From: Steinernema hermaphroditum
Taxonomy: Eukaryota; Nematoda; Chromadorea; Rhabditida; Steinernematidae
Direction: 5' to 3'
NCBI GenBank assembly: GCA_030435675.1
Contig: CM059621.1
Span: forward strand, 16,740,001-16,804,000
Length of the DNA stretch: 64,000 bases
This document shows positions 33,129-47,040 of the stretch, piece by piece; the first letter of the stretch is position 1; each line of letters starts with the position of its first letter. Made by a program: the position numbers and the translations under genes. Under the pieces are notes generated by a model. That model had not been told where the DNA came from, ran no database searches, and was given only the letters and a program-made list of their open reading frames with translations.

Positions 33129-35367
33129 TAAATCTAAGAAAATCGTGCAAATTAAGTGGACAGTTGCACGCACACAATTCCTAGAAGTCTATTGTGAAAG
33201 TTGCTACGTAGTCGACCTTCTTTTCTGGAATGGATTTGCGACATCAGCATCAAGTTTATAAGCCATTGGATCTGGGTGTCAGATACATTTGAAATGAAGC
33301 TGTTTTCAAGGAGGAAGGTGGTGTGTTTAAGAAAGTGCACGGAATCATTTCTGTTCCTTAATGTTAATTAGCATTTATTATTTATTAGTTATTCCACAGC
33401 TGGCATTTCAAAATCGTTGTTTATATTCGAGCTCCAAATCACGAGTTCACTACTCGTCCTTCTCGGGGCGTTTGGGGCATACGGGCGGTCTGACAGACGA
33501 TGCAGGTGTGACGATTTTGGAGGCATGGGTCTGGAAATTGCGTCTTCGCCGGTGGTCCTCTGAGTGTGGGCGACCTTCAGGATGACTTCTTGAGCAGCCG
33601 AATCCCTAGCGTCGAACATCTTGTTGTCATCGGTGGTGGGACTGTGGCTTCCGGGTGTCTCAATTCCCTCTGGAAGCCGGAGCACTCACAACTAAGGTTT
33701 GCCATCTGACAAACCATCTGACAAAAAAAAGACAGACAGGACCGACCACAGTGAGACTCGATTTGAAGTTCATTTTAAGCATCATTTTTACCCGCCAGGT
33801 TTCAATTCAGTGTTCGCCGATCGAGCATTCTCTGGCTGTACTTTCCAATTTAGAAAATTTCATCTGTTTACGAGCTCTACCTGAAAACAGCGACCCTTTA
33901 AGTTCAAGTTTTTTCCTTTCCGTCCTTATTAGCTTGCTGACTGAATTAGTGTACTGTGCCTGGACATTGGCGCCACTGGATATTCTCGCGGCGGCCCATC
34001 ATTTTCTGCATTTCATTTCTGCATTTTCCGGCTTCGATTAGGCTCAAAAATCAGCTAGAAAAGTAACTAGTTGGGGGGATACAGGAAAAGCAAGATGTGA
34101 TAGAATTTTTCGGAAATATCTGCAAAATATGTATATCGGCCTATAAGCGTACGAATTTTAAGCGGCATAAGCAGCAAATCAGATGCTCACATTTGAACGT
34201 TATAGCTGTTGTAATGGGGAATTTTCCAGGTTATTACTCATTTCCTATGTCTACGCACTGATAGGACTTACTTCCATACCTTATTCTTGATTCCGGCACT
34301 GCCCTTTCTTGTTATTATGTCTACCCTAATGAAGATGTAAACGTTTTGAAGACGGCACCTGTGCATACGTAAACACGTATGTACACCAACCCACTGATTC
34401 ATTGTGGTATCCTACATCATAATATCTTAAATGTGTACTCCTTTAAATCTTGGCTAGCTATCTGTTATGCTGGAGAGCTGATGTGGGTTGACCTCTGAAC
34501 GTTTGACATCTTCTAGAGAACCATTGTCGTCATCGCTTAATCTCTTGCACTTTCTCATCGCTTCTTTATATGTATGTAGATGATTCGAGATTGCTCATAC
34601 TCTAGCTTTCAGATTAGGTTTTTGCCACATTGTGTTATGAAATTGTTTAATTTGTGTTATAAACTAATGCCCGTTATTCTCGTACATCAAGTCCCGCGTG
34701 GCAAAGATAACGGCGAGCCTCCACTTTGCTTGCTAGATTAAGGTACAATTCTGTTTTTATCAAGGAGATAGCGATTGCGTCACACAAAACCCCACAGGGC
34801 CTCCATTCGAAAGTTACCATACGATTTCCTCCTGTAGGCTATTGGTGTCTTGCCGCCCGCAGGGAATGAAAAAACTCGAAACAAGTACTTTGAAGATCTT
34901 TTGTCCTTCAAAACGTTGAACCCTAGGCTGAGCAGAATTCTTTTCAGGGTTCATAAAAGACTGGAAATATGGATTTTTTTCATTTTCCATTTGCCAATCA
35001 CTAACGACGACTGCTAAAGGTAGAGCCAGGTGTCCAGTTGTTAAGGCTATGTATTTCCAGGATCTCTAACAAGGGAACATTTAAAATGTGCCCTGGCTGA
35101 AATTTTGCGCCCTATTACTACTCATGGAGTGCATTATTCCTGCAAAATATTAGCTGCCCATAAGCACTCTAGGCAGCTTAAAAACGAGTATTATATCCTT
35201 TCTCACCGATGTGACATTCACCGGTCATTCCCAAGCCACCTAATATATACTTAAACTGAGTGTTTTGTTTTGATTGCAAAGTGTTCACCGACGGGTCCGT
35301 TGGTCTGTGTGTGAGTGTGTTTCCGTGCGCACGGGGAAAACACCCACACAAAATAAGGACCCCGAGG

Positions 35368-35421
35368 GGAACCGAACCCGACACCGCCCGCTTACAAACA
35401 GAGAACGTTCGCAATGAGCCA
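35368..35421 (-). repeat. tRNA-like SINE head (TGGCTCA type)
   Basis: On the minus strand TGGCTCATTGCGAACG is followed by GGGTTCGGTTCC. Same family as the copies at 93, 7.65 and 43.2 kb. Confidence 0.5.
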
Positions 35422-36400
35422 CACAGACAGTTGGGATGATAGCACTCTACTTCCACTATGTCTCTAGCGATGCTTGGAGTTTTTTTTGCAGTTTTTCAGT
35501 GATTTTTTTTTTGGCTATTTTGTAAACAAGAGAGATGTCGGTGCGAGTTACCTGAAACTGTACAGTTTTTTCGCCCCCTTCAGCCATTTACATGAGCACC
35601 AATCTTGCCGCCCGCAGGGCTATGGATTACTTGGTTTTTAGTACGTAGAGGGCGCGAATTCGCGCACAGCCGCGTTTATGTATCCTTATTAGAGAATCGG
35701 TCAGGTAAATCCTAATGCGGATACCAGATGTTCTTAAAGAAATAATGGATGGCTTGGGAACCGCTGGTGAGAACCGAATGTTGCGTCGGTGAGAGAGGAT
35801 AACATGCCCCTTTTTAACGTGTCAAGAGTGCCCATGGGCCGCTAATATTTTGCAAGGTTAATATATTCCTACTAGTGCACAAAATTTCAGCTGAGGTACT
35901 TTGAAATATTCCCTTGTGAGAGAGAAAAAATCTTGGAAGTCACAACGATTGCCGAAAACAAATGATCACGGCCAAGTACCCACGTCTATGAATCACTTTT
36001 TCGCATGCCTTAATCTTAACCTTGACGACAAACGCTTTCCCACTCAATTCACATGAACGAGGGCATTCTGTTCTCGATGGGGCAGTTATTTTTCTCAGTG
36101 AAGCTGTCTTACTAGCCAGTTTGTTCCACTCAAAATAATACAGAAATGAAAAGAATGAAAACGGTTGCAGGTTCACGAACCCAAGAAAATATCTCTATTG
36201 TTATGCCACCAGATCGCGTGCTTTTTCCAAGGCCAGGGCCTCTATTTCTCACAGCTCCTAAGGCTCTACTCCTTGGACAGCTGATACTTAGTAAATAAGT
36301 CCAAGAACGTGTTACCTTCAATTGCCCGCGTTCTAATCTCATTTCCGCTATAAGCCCTTCTTGCGAGGGACAAAAATAACCAATCATTCCTAGTTTCAGT

Positions 36401-37455
36401 ATGCTTCTTATCGACCTGAACATTTCTCTCACAGACGAACAAGTGTTCTCCATCGCCAAAGTGACCTCTGTCTTCTACATGGCCACCTTCTTCTTCGGAA
36501 TCTTCGGAAATCTGATGATCGTCGCCGCCACTATTCGATCCAAACAACTCCACAACACCTGCAACGTCCTCATCGCCTGTCAGGCCGTGTCGGACCTTCT
36601 TCTGGGCGTCGGCCACCCTCCCTACACCTACTACGCCTACACGGAGACGAAGATCCCCTTCTCCGAGTGCTACTACATCCAGGTGGTCGCCTTCTCGGCC
36701 ATGAACACCTCCACCATCCTCATCTTCTTCATCGGAATCGACCGAGTCATGTCTGTCAAATACGCCGTCTTCTACAAGACCCTCAATCCTTATTTGTATG
36801 TATGCGTTATCCTAGCAGCATCCATGGTCTACTGTAATGGCCTCAACGTACTGGCTTATTTTACGCGAACCGATGAGCTTACCGTATGCCTCGTACCAGA
36901 AGCTTACACTGGTCTCGGCAAGAACGTCGCTTTTGGATCACATCTCGTTATCAATATTTTGGTTCTATGTGTCTACAGATACTTGAGGACGCTGATGCCC
37001 AGTGGTCAAGGTATGATTTGTGACAAGAAATCTTCATTATCTCTATAGCAGTCTCCACACACGGCCAGAAAATGATCAAGTCCCTGCGCACCGTAGTCAT
37101 CTGTACCGTATTCGGCTGGTTCATCACGTTCCTGATGTGCAACACGGCCATCACGTTCAGCTCTGAGTAAGATCACCTTCCCATTAGGGCTGAATAATTA
37201 CGTTCTTTCAGCAAAAACATTCTCTTGGCAGCGGACATGATCGCCGGCTTCTTCGCCACCACACACGTCGCCATCCCGTTCATCATCTACTACATGCGGA
37301 GCACGCTCTACCGACGCGAGTTTCGACGGATTATCAACTTCGCCCTTCTTCCGAACATCGACGCGAACAGTGTCAGTGTGAGCACTCCTCATCACGGACA
37401 GCTCGCCTGGCAGACAGACGCTAAAAGTGTTACCAGGGCTGAGACTGTTGAGTAA
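36401..37455 (+). CDS. Srsx-type 7TM receptor, left member of an inverted pair (323 aa)
   Basis: Exons are 36401-37010, 37049-37166 and 37212-37455. The N-terminus has an NIS glycosylation site. Motifs are FGNLMIVAATIRSKQLHNTC, SDLLLGVGH, a Cys before TM3 (SECYYIQ), FFIGIDRVMSVKYAVFYK (DRY-like), VVICTVFGWFITFL in TM6 and IIYYMRSTLYRREF at TM7. The signature matches nematode Srsx chemoreceptors. A TTTCAG lies one base before the start ATG. The 36790-37050 part (TM4-TM5) differs from the partner gene, while other exons and intron 2 are nearly or fully identical. Convergent with the partner across about 430 bp. Confidence 0.9.
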
Positions 37456-37888
37456 TATTCGATCGTTTTGAAGACACTTCTGTGGGATTAAAAATTGGAA
37501 CCTGAAGCGACATGTTTGCACTGGGTTACGGTAGAGGACAACAAAGGACAACAGATACTGGGAAATCGTTACGAGAGTCAGGAACATGGCTGTGCGAAAC
37601 TCACACAGCCCTAGTCGGGAAGGGACAACAGTCACCGATTTCGTTCAGATGTTTGGATTGGGCTATGTTAGAGGTCAGACAAGAATATTTGGTACCATGA
37701 ATATCGGTGAAACGTATTGAAGAACATGCTCCAGAAGATTTGGTCACGATTTGTACTGATAGTTTATGGTTTAAACAGCTTTTGCACACAGTGCTTTGTA
37801 AAACTCTTTTCATTTGCACAACAAACATCCACCAAAAACCATATGTTACATGAAAACGATCCTTGAGTTCCCTTCCTTGTTTACACAT
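37456..37888. other. Spacer between convergent receptor genes
   Basis: Unlike the genes on each side, this 430-bp axis is not palindromic by eye. No gene seen. Confidence 0.5.
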
Positions 37889-38902
37889 TCAAGAAGTCGT
37901 GCTAAGCCGAATGGTGTAGATCTTTCCCTCCGATCTTGTGAGAGCCGTGGAGCCGATTTGCGAGATCCCAGTGATCGTGCTGCTTCTGATCTTCGGAAGA
38001 ATGGGGACGCGAATGATTCGTTGGAATTCACGTCGGTACAGCGTGCTCCTCATGTAGTAGATGATGAACGGGATGGCGACGTGTGTGGTGGCGAAGAAGC
38101 CGGCGATCATGTCCGCTGCCAAGAGAATGTTTTTGCTGAAAGAACGTAATTATTCAGCCCTAATGGGAAGGTGATCTTACTCAGAGCTGAACGTGATGGC
38201 CGTGTTGCACATCAGGAACGTGATGAACCAGCCGAATACGGTACAGATGACTACGGTACGCAGGGACTTGATCATTTTCACGGCGGCAACGCTCTGTACC
38301 GTAGCCATCATGGAGTTGAGGTACTTGTAGGTGATCAGAACGAGCACATTGAACATCAGGTGCGATCCAAAAGCGACGTTCTTGCCGAGACCAGTGTAGG
38401 CTTCGGGCACGAGGCATACGGTAAGTTCATCGGTCAGGGTAAAGTAGGCCAATAGATTGAGTCCATTACAGTATATCATCGAAACTGTTACCACACCGGT
38501 TACATAGAATCGCGGGTCTAGGGCCTTGTAGAAGACGGCATATTTGACAGACATGACTCGGTCGATTCCGATGAAGAAGATGAGGATGGTGGAGGTGTTC
38601 ATGGCCGAGAAGGCGACCACCTGGATGTAGTAGCACTCGGAGAAGGGGATCCTCGTCTCCGTGTAGGCGTAGTAGGTGTAGGGAGGATGGCCGACGCCCA
38701 GAAGAAGGTCCGACACGGCCTGACAGGCGATGAGGACGTTACAGGTGTTGTGGAGTTGTTTGGATCGGATAGTGGCGGCGACGATCATCAGATTTCCGAA
38801 AATGCCAAATGCGAAAGTGGCCATGTAGAAGACGGAGGTCACTTTGGCGATGGAGAAGACTTGTTCGTCAGTGAGGGTGACGTTTTGGAAGAAGTCAAAC
38901 AT
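37889..38902 (-). CDS. Srsx-type 7TM receptor, right member of the inverted pair (322 aa)
   Basis: Exons on the minus strand are 38902-38181 and 38135-37889. Sequence matches the left gene: MFDFFQNVTLTDEQVFSIAK (NVT site), the same TM1-TM3, then a diverged TM4-TM5 section, and the shared VVICTVFGWFITFL. The first intron of the left gene is absent: YLNSMMATVQSVAAVKMIK runs through. The one remaining intron (38136-38180) is base-identical to intron 2 of the left gene. The C-terminal tail is different (PKIRSSTITGISQIG). The start was set at 38902 because TTTCCAG abuts the ATG; an in-frame extension to 38944 exists. Confidence 0.9.
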
Positions 38903-39370
38903 CTGGAAATAAGGAATGAATGATATGGTTAATTGTCCAGTCATCCATTATCGCGTTACTGTCCACGCTTATGGCGCCGATGTGAAAGAAGATAGAAATG
39001 CTAAACAGAAACATCGTTGGACGTCAACCGTCCCTAGGGCGTATTCGAACGCGGATGTCAGAAAGGAGCAACCACAAAGAGGAAAAGAAGTTATGTGGGA
39101 GTAGGCTCATATCACAACTCCGAGATGACAAGTTGTGATATGAAGCATCTCCCCTTTCCTATGACCTCATATGAGTAGAGAAACCGATATATGCGATCCC
39201 TCCAGCCTGGGGCTCCAAGGCGGACTCGAACCCGGATGTTGAACGCGCCGTTCCGGAGACGACGCACTCGACCACCCACGTCGCGAGCGAGAGGTTTCAC
39301 TTCTTCCAGTTAAATCTTCTGTCGGGACTGCCTTAATAAGGCCTATCGAAAAGCACCACAATATAGGATG
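38903..39370. other. Spacer with a tRNA-related repeat
   Basis: Contains the tRNA-related repeat on the minus strand (A box TGGTCGAGTGCG at 39263-39274, B box 39222-39235), preceded by the CTCTCGCTCGCGAC leader shared with 28 kb. Confidence 0.55.
39222..39300 (-). repeat. tRNA-related repeat (GGTCGAG type)
   Basis: Minus-strand A box TGGTCGAGTGCG and B box GGGTTCGAGTCCG, plus the leader CTCGCTCGCGAC also found at 27.97 and 56.76 kb. Confidence 0.6.
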
Positions 39371-42300
39371 ATGTGCGTAGCGATGTGTAGACGCAAAAAA
39401 ATATCAAAAACTGTGGTTGACCGATTCGTGTTTTCGTATCCACACTATGGTTGTGGCCTGGGTTATACTTACACGGTTTTCTGAACTTCTGGTTGGTAAA
39501 ACACAATGAAATATCCCAGATCCATTAAGTCAAAGCACAATTAGAGCATAACCATTTGACACTTCACCATTGCCTCAAAAAGGAGTAATTTCGTTCATCA
39601 AAGATGACTGCTTAGGTTAGATTTCAAGAGTGGCTCATGCATATCAAATCGACAACATGACCTATTGGAAAATGTCAAGCGATCCTTATATAACTATATG
39701 ACTATTGGTATCGAAGCACAAACAAAAGGCGTGTGATAGCGGAAAACAAGGAGTACACGGGACTTTTGTCCCTTTGTGAGATCTGACTCAAAAGCAGAAC
39801 ACTTCGATGACTAAGTACGCCTGAAAATAGCTGGAAATGTAGTTATATTGGATCACCCAATAGGATTATACTGTGGTCTGGAAAAGTACATACAAATGTG
39901 ATATCTTCTGGGCTTCAATTCAATTAATTCTAAATTATAAATTTATACGAAGAACCGCAGCATAAGGTGTCTCTGCTACCAATAATGTTACCTTTAAGTT
40001 TATGGTGTCATATCCCACTACACTTGAGAACTAGAGGATCTATAGGATCTACAAGATGGAAAAAAAGCACCGATCTAACCCAAGGAGAGGTCCCAAACAG
40101 AGATAGACATGACAGAGTGTAGCAAAAACTGATAAATTTCATCGGTGAATCTGTAATTGTAAGGCCCCCTGATGCGTCCATGACCCTACAAAATATACGG
40201 TATTCTAGTCAGTATTTGCCTCAGTAACGTTTTTCAAGCATTTTTAAGGTTTTCGGCATTTAGAGCCAAAACAAACATCATAAATTAGCAAGCATGTCCT
40301 TGTAGCAAGAAAACCGGTCAAAAACGACAAACACTGACAAGGATACCGTATATTTTGTGGCGTCACGGACATCGCTCCAGGAGACTTACAATTGCAGAGG
40401 ACAAAATCAACTATGAAATATAGCTTAAACCCTAGGATGATGATAGAAAAAAAATGGGAAAAAACACAAAAAACCCATCTACCCCACTTTAGTGTCTGTC
40501 TTTCTGTCGGACATAAATTTAACGACTTGTATGTTGAAAGTGAGAATATTAAATGAGAATATTCACACTGTAGTAGGAGCAGAGAAGTGCATATCGAACT
40601 CAAAATGTCAAAGCCGAAAATTTTCTCAACTACAACAAGCCAAACGTAATTATTTTGCTGTCAGAAGTTAACCAACAGCTGGGAAAGTGCAAACTATGCG
40701 AGAAACTAAGGAAAACAGGCGGTTTTCGTGCGTTTCTTTTATTCGGATTGCGTTTTGCACTTTATCCTACAGAGGGAGCCGATGAACTTTTTCGATTTCT
40801 TTCACCTTTTGATTAGGTCACTAATAATAATTAATAACTTAATAACAGGACAAAACATTAGCTCAGATAGACGATCAAAGATAACCGCATTCCCTTTCCC
40901 TTTTTACGCTTTGTCTCTCGTCGTCTGCGCTCTCTTCGCACCGTTCCTCGCGAACAGTCGCCGACTTGTCTGGCCCACCCTGTAAAATTCACAACCCAAT
41001 CACTTTACTGCACACTCTACAGTTGTGGTCATACCTGAAAGATAAAATCCGAAACTGTGGTCATGAAGAACCTAAAGATTTTCTAGTGATATCGTTGCTT
41101 TGCGGAATGGAGAGAACATTAAGAGTGCATGAAAAAACGGCGGTCCATTCCAGATTCCATAACAACAGATTGTACCGGCGCACATTATTCCAGTCATAAA
41201 AAAAATTCGCTCATTTGAAGTAGCACCGTCATAGACGATAGACGCATGCAATAGTACAATCTATGTAAAACATGACCACGCTACGAAAGTTAATGCTGAT
41301 GTATATATAGCAAGCTGGAATTCTTTGTAGTCAGGTTCGTTCAACCCCGCAATGACACAGGGCCGAAGTATAAAGTCTGGGTGAAGTGAGAAGTGAATTG
41401 CGAGTTCAAGTGAACTGGATTCCTCGGTAATTTAACCAAATTATAATTACATTGTTGAAAATAAATTTGCACATCGTTTTGCATGCTCTCGGGGATTGGA
41501 CTGCTCACGGCAGTGATCAGTGACTCGTCAAATCCGAAATCCAAAAAAGTACGAACTCTTCTCCTACCAAATCGAACATATCAAAGAAGCTAATCGTCCC
41601 GGGACCGCGAGTCCGAGTCCAATCTAACTTGTCAGGTCTAATCGAGTCAAGTTGAGGTCACCCGAGGACAGGACAATCGAGTCGGACTCATTTGCGGACT
41701 CGTCGGAATCTCTGCCCGAGGATTGGATTGTACTCGGCGCATCTGACTCCAGTTTGTTATGGTTCAGCATTTCGAAAACACCGTCAACGCAAAACTTGAG
41801 CGGTATATCTATATGCCCGCCTTCCTCCTTCCCATGAATCTGTTATTTCGCAAAGGGTAATGCTATAAAAGACGATGTAATTACTCAAGATATAACTCTG
41901 AATTACTGGAAACAACGTCAGTTGACAGATTGGTCTAGTTTAATCTCAGCCAATGCACTATCGAGGACATGCTGAGAAACGTGGACAAATTGCAGTGCAG
42001 AGAAGACAAAGTAGCCACCACCTTGGTCAGTACTTTCTGGAAACCGCAATAATTGAAAAGGACGGATAAGCACTTCGAAAAAACTGACAGTGTGATAAAC
42101 GTATGTGTATGTGGATGTGGATTCGAAATCCGGATCCGGTGCCGCTTTTTTTTCGTTCCGGTGCATCCCTAGTCCTCACGATGACAAGAAGGTGAACAGA
42201 CCCGTTTGTCGCACATCCTATGATCAACCACAAGTCACATGTGTTCGGGCATGGACCGCGAACAGAGAAAGAAGAGTCTTTAACACATGGAGAGAATACT

Positions 42301-45300
42301 AATACAACAGCCCTACCCCTTACAGTAAACTCTGCGCAATTGGAAGGCGTTTACATCTGTTCCCGTTTTCACCAACCCAATGCTAATTGATTTGTTTTTT
42401 TTATGGCAAAAATACCAATTTGATTTTGTGAAATGCCACGCCTTCTCACTTCTTAGAAATCAAATGTTTTTGTTACAAACGATAACAATTCAATTTGTGT
42501 TAGATACTTCTCCAAGGTGTTTTTGTGAAAGCCTTTCAGCAAAAAAGCGAAAGAAAATGCACACATTTTCAGAGATAATTCACTTATAAACTGATACCGA
42601 TTTCACTCAAGATGTTGTCCTAGGATGAAGAACCTGTTGGTGAGATACCTGAGTCCCGGAAATTTAACTAACAGTTCTATGTTGTTTGGATAATTCGATC
42701 TGCAAGAATATGACTAACTGGAAGTGTATAGCTCCATTGTTATTCAGTCTTGAAGCCGAACATCTATGTAAAATTCCAAATATGTCAGCCACAAAAACCT
42801 GGATAATTCGATCTGCAAGCCTAAGTCTCCCTTACAGCTCTCACGTCTCACCCGCATTTGAATGAGATCCTATTTGAAACATTTCTGACCAGCTCGGAAA
42901 AAAACCAAATATGTTACGATATGTTGTTCTTAGAAAACCAAAGGTGACTGTCACATAGGGAGCTTGGTGCAAACAATGAAAAGGTGGTTTTAGTGGATCC
43001 AAATAGATAGCCGATTTAGGGGTGACTTTGAAACACGCCGTTTGTAACGGCCAGATCTGAAGTTACGGTACCTAGATAGTTGTGGATCTTTAACAAACTG
43101 GTGATCATAAGATAATTTGAATGCAACCTTAGCTCAGTAAACAAACGGAAAGCTTTAGTGCAGTGGAACGGTTCCTTTGAAGTGTCTGTGTGGCTCATTG
43201 CGAAAGTGCTTGATCTGTAATCGGTCGGTATCGGTTCGAAGCCGGCCTCAGTCATCAAATAAATGATAATGGGACCGATTCGGCACTGCCTGAAGAGTGG
43301 TTGTAACCGGGGGCGGTCAACGACTACCAACGACAGCTCACTCAACTCATCTCTGCCGTTCTGTGCTGACAGAAAAAAAACACACATGGACCAACTGGCT
43401 CGGCGATTCCTCGTAAATACGCATAGGATTAATACAACTGTGCATTCCATCAGTACGGTAGAAACAACACCAAAATAGAGCTCCATTCCAAATAGCTCCA
43501 TTTTGAGCTATCTCTTTCCAGCGACATTCATCAAGCGTATTTATACTCCCCCAGTGGTAAACAGGCATTCGGATGAATTGCGTAGATAGGGAAGTGCCAC
43601 CGTTATTCACTCTATCGGAACGTCGTCTGGTGAATGGATCCGATTTTGCAAATGGCAACAAAACAACGAGTACATGGAGCTGCGGTATTGTGATAGGACG
43701 TGTCTAAACGCTATTTACAGTGAGTGCTGTGTTGTGGTCGTCATAGTGAAACATGACTCAGGTACTCTTGTGGTGCAGCACAAAAACGACATCCCGATAC
43801 GTAAGCAGAAACGTCGATGATGTTGCAAAGAGAAAAATAGAGAGTACGGTCTCAAAATATACAAATTAAACTGTTTTGATTCTGACGAATTTTGTTATGC
43901 GACACAAACAGCATTTATACACGTTTTTGGGTGTTTAAGTCAAGTAAGTAAATAACTGCAGTTAAAACACAAAGAAACACGAATTTTATTACTGAAATTA
44001 AGTTGTTTTTGTTTCCATAAGAACACGTGGAAATTTCGCGGAAAACAAAGTTATTTTCGTATTGTCGTAACTGACGAAGTTAAGTAAAGTTGGAAAACAG
44101 TGACGACATTTGTTTTATGAAAGTTGTGTGGAGAGAAAATACGACGAATATGACGATGTTGTTGTACTTGACTGTCGTTTTGTTGGAGAGTCTGTTCGTG
44201 TATTGTGTGACACAAAAGTGCCGCTAATTCGAACAAACGAGATTGACCAGGCTACCACGTGAAAAACGAATAAATACTACATGTATTATCATGACCTTAG
44301 ATGCCTGTTTTGTGCATATATATTTTTTCGCCGTACCCACCCGAACCCGCGCCCTACCTTCTCGGCCTTTTGGGTATAAAAGGGCATGATAATGACATGT
44401 CAAAGAAAACCTTCGAGTTCCTTCTTTTAGAGGCTGCCCAACATCATGCTGAAATCAGTTTCCCAAAAAACCCAGTAGTTTTCAAGAAAAAGACCTTAGG
44501 ACCCACACAGTTTTACTGTCTAATTCTCGGTCTGCCGGTCTCGACACGACTTTCATGACGGACACGACCGTAGTTCCCGCGTTTTCTGCGCACTTATCCA
44601 ATCGGAGCATGGGCTTACTCGACGCGTCAGAAGCTGCTGAGCAAAATGTTCCCAAGCGCGGACCTGGTCGTCATCCATTTCGGCCAAAAAAATGAAAATA
44701 TTGCACAACTCGTGCCGCGCCGGATAGATCGTGTATTGGATAAAAAAACTGTTTTAAAACTTCTGAAAACTTGTGTACCCCTGTTTTCGGGGTCGCTGAG
44801 CACGGTGGTGAAGAAACAGACGAAAAGACCAATGGTAAAACATATTCTGGATCCTATTTCGTCAGTTTCTTCAAAACCACTGGGTTTTTGTGGGAAACCG
44901 ACTTCGCCACCGTGACTTCACCACAATCGCATATTCACCACAGAAACAACACAATGCAGTTTGAGAAATGCGATAGTTTTGAACAAAGGGAAGCATTTAA
45001 CCCGCGGTCATTATGCAAAATACACACCTCTTTTTAATGTTCGCCCCTGATCCCAGAAGGTCTGGAACACCACAGAGCCGTAGTATCGGGATTACTTTTC
45101 GCCCGCTGTGTCTACTCCGTGTTGATCTCTTCGCTTCGCAGCCGCTGAAGATACTCTGAGACTCCGACGTCTGCGCCGCCAGTCGAACCGAAGATTGGTT
45201 CCAATCCGTTCCGTTCGCTGTGCATCACCAGCAGCGCTACTACCGTAATCAGCTCTTGCCCTCTCCAGGGCAAACTGAAGGACTTACCGTCTGCAGCTTC

Positions 45301-47040
45301 GACAGCGCGCTCCCGTGCCGAAGAAAAGGGACGACTATTCCAAGTACAAAATTCGTAAACTCGGTGAAAATGCGCTCTAAGTTCATGCTGCTTCCAAAAT
45401 AAAGTTCTTCTAGTGGCATAAAAACAAGGAAATTTCGAAGAAATTGAAATCATTTTCATATTTACAAAACTGACGAACGTAAACATGTTGAAGTTGGTGA
45501 GATTCTTTGCAAAAGCAAGTTGTACTATAAATCATTCTCAAATTGCTAAAGTACTACAAAATAAGTCCTCTTGGAGGGTGAAATGTTCTTACGGTTCAAA
45601 CTTTAAGGGTTACTTCCCACAAAAAAAGATTTTGAAAAGAACAGGATTGGAGACCCGTTCACGGAGCCAAATCAAGAATAGACTTCAAGCAACCCGGACT
45701 TTTGTACTAAAGAAGATCAGCTCCCATACAGTACGAATCTCAATCAAATGAACTTCTAAGTGTGGAGCATTCTGGAGGAGAGGACCTTCAAGTTCTCTGT
45801 TATTGCCGCTTTCCGAAAAGAAAGATTTTCCGAGGCGCAGAAGTCGGCCACTTTGACCTGAATCTCTGATATTCTACGTAGCTTTTGTAGCTCTTTTCTG
45901 TGGTTAATTCGCTTAGAATTTCTAAATATGACCGATTCATCGTGTCAAAACACATTTGACGCACTCTGTAGTATTGGCTTGGCCATAGTCGAGTATTTTA
46001 TCTGTATTATATATCTGTATTATATGTATTTTATCTGTATTATCTATTATCTGCCTATGAAAAACTGAAGAGGAGAAAACGGATCAAAAATAATCTCATA
46101 TTCTAAAAACTCACTTCTAAAATTCGTTTAATCTTGTATCTAGCTCAATGGACATCGAAACAAAAATAACGGTCGGTCGAAGGCTTGGCTTGACCCTTGT
46201 GTATCCACGGTACCCTTTCTTATCATTCGGTAGCTATTGAGATAGAGACGAATCTCGGTGTTGATAATGAAGGCAATTTACTAGAGATACTAGAGACTGG
46301 ATTATGTTTCGAAGTTCTTTTTTTAAAGAAATATGCGAAGACATCTTCGAAATAGAATCCGAAGAACCGAAGAAGCAACAATTGACTCCAATTAGTACAC
46401 TACCTCAGGAAGAAATAAAGAGAAAGGACATTAAGCGATCTTTTCTAGCACATCTCTAAGCATCCGAAGTGCTGGGAAGCTCTAGCCATACCATGGTAGC
46501 TCAAAACTTCACACATTCTTAAACAAAGGATTTCAGTTGTTCTGTTTTCTAATGAAGCAGGAGGTCCAAATAATCGGAGCTTAACAAAAACATGACAGCG
46601 CAAAGACAACTCCCACGGGAAGTCATATAAATACACCTCTTGATCCTGTGATGACGAACGACAGCCTTCATTTACCGTCTTTTCGCATAACCACCCCCTT
46701 CTGCCAGGTGCCGTCGTGACTGGCTACCTCGTCTTTCATCTTCTGGAGGAATTCTCGAAAAGCAGATGCAAAACGCGATCTTCAGCAAAACACTACTGAG
46801 AATCAGTGAGAGTAAAAGTCAAAGCGAATCCAATCCGGGGCCTCATTTATATCACTACATATTGCCCCTCCTACCATCTCCATCTGTCTAATCAAAAGTT
46901 GTTTATGCCTTTCATAGAAAAAGCTTGGTGCCAAACAATCAGAAAAACAGCTATTGTCGAAAACAAACAGATCTTATTATGTAATTGAGTGGAATTGTGG
47001 CTGCCCACAGACCAACTCTGTTTGTGTGACTCAAAGAAGG
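39371..47040. other. Gene-poor interval
   Basis: No supported gene in about 7.7 kb. Noted inside: a tRNA-like head at 43191-43243, a hAT-like terminus with GGTGCATCCCTA near 42161-42172, a SPEGLEHQ repeat copy near 45040-45300, a GACAGCTCACTCAACTCAT piece near 43330, and a short imperfect inverted repeat pairing about 44457-44492 with 44866-44903. The remaining open frames lack motifs. Confidence 0.5.
43191..43243 (+). repeat. tRNA-like SINE head (TGGCTCA type)
   Basis: TGGCTCATTGCGAAAG then GGTTCGAAGCC, with tRNA-like spacing. The acceptor stem is not convincing. Confidence 0.5.

Larger units (their letters stand above)
31236..36390. other. Gene-poor interval with repeats and a mariner-like element
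   Basis: No gene is supported over this 5 kb. It holds a mariner-type element (32214-33128), a SPEGLEHQ-family remnant near 33630-33690, GCCGCCCGCAGGG elements near 32.08, 34.85 and 35.6 kb, and a tRNA-like SINE head at 35368-35421 (minus). Confidence 0.55.

Noticed and set aside
37814..38149. Open frame on the plus strand inside the right receptor gene
   Set aside because: Antisense shadow of the receptor's last exon; the receptor frame has motifs and a paralogue.
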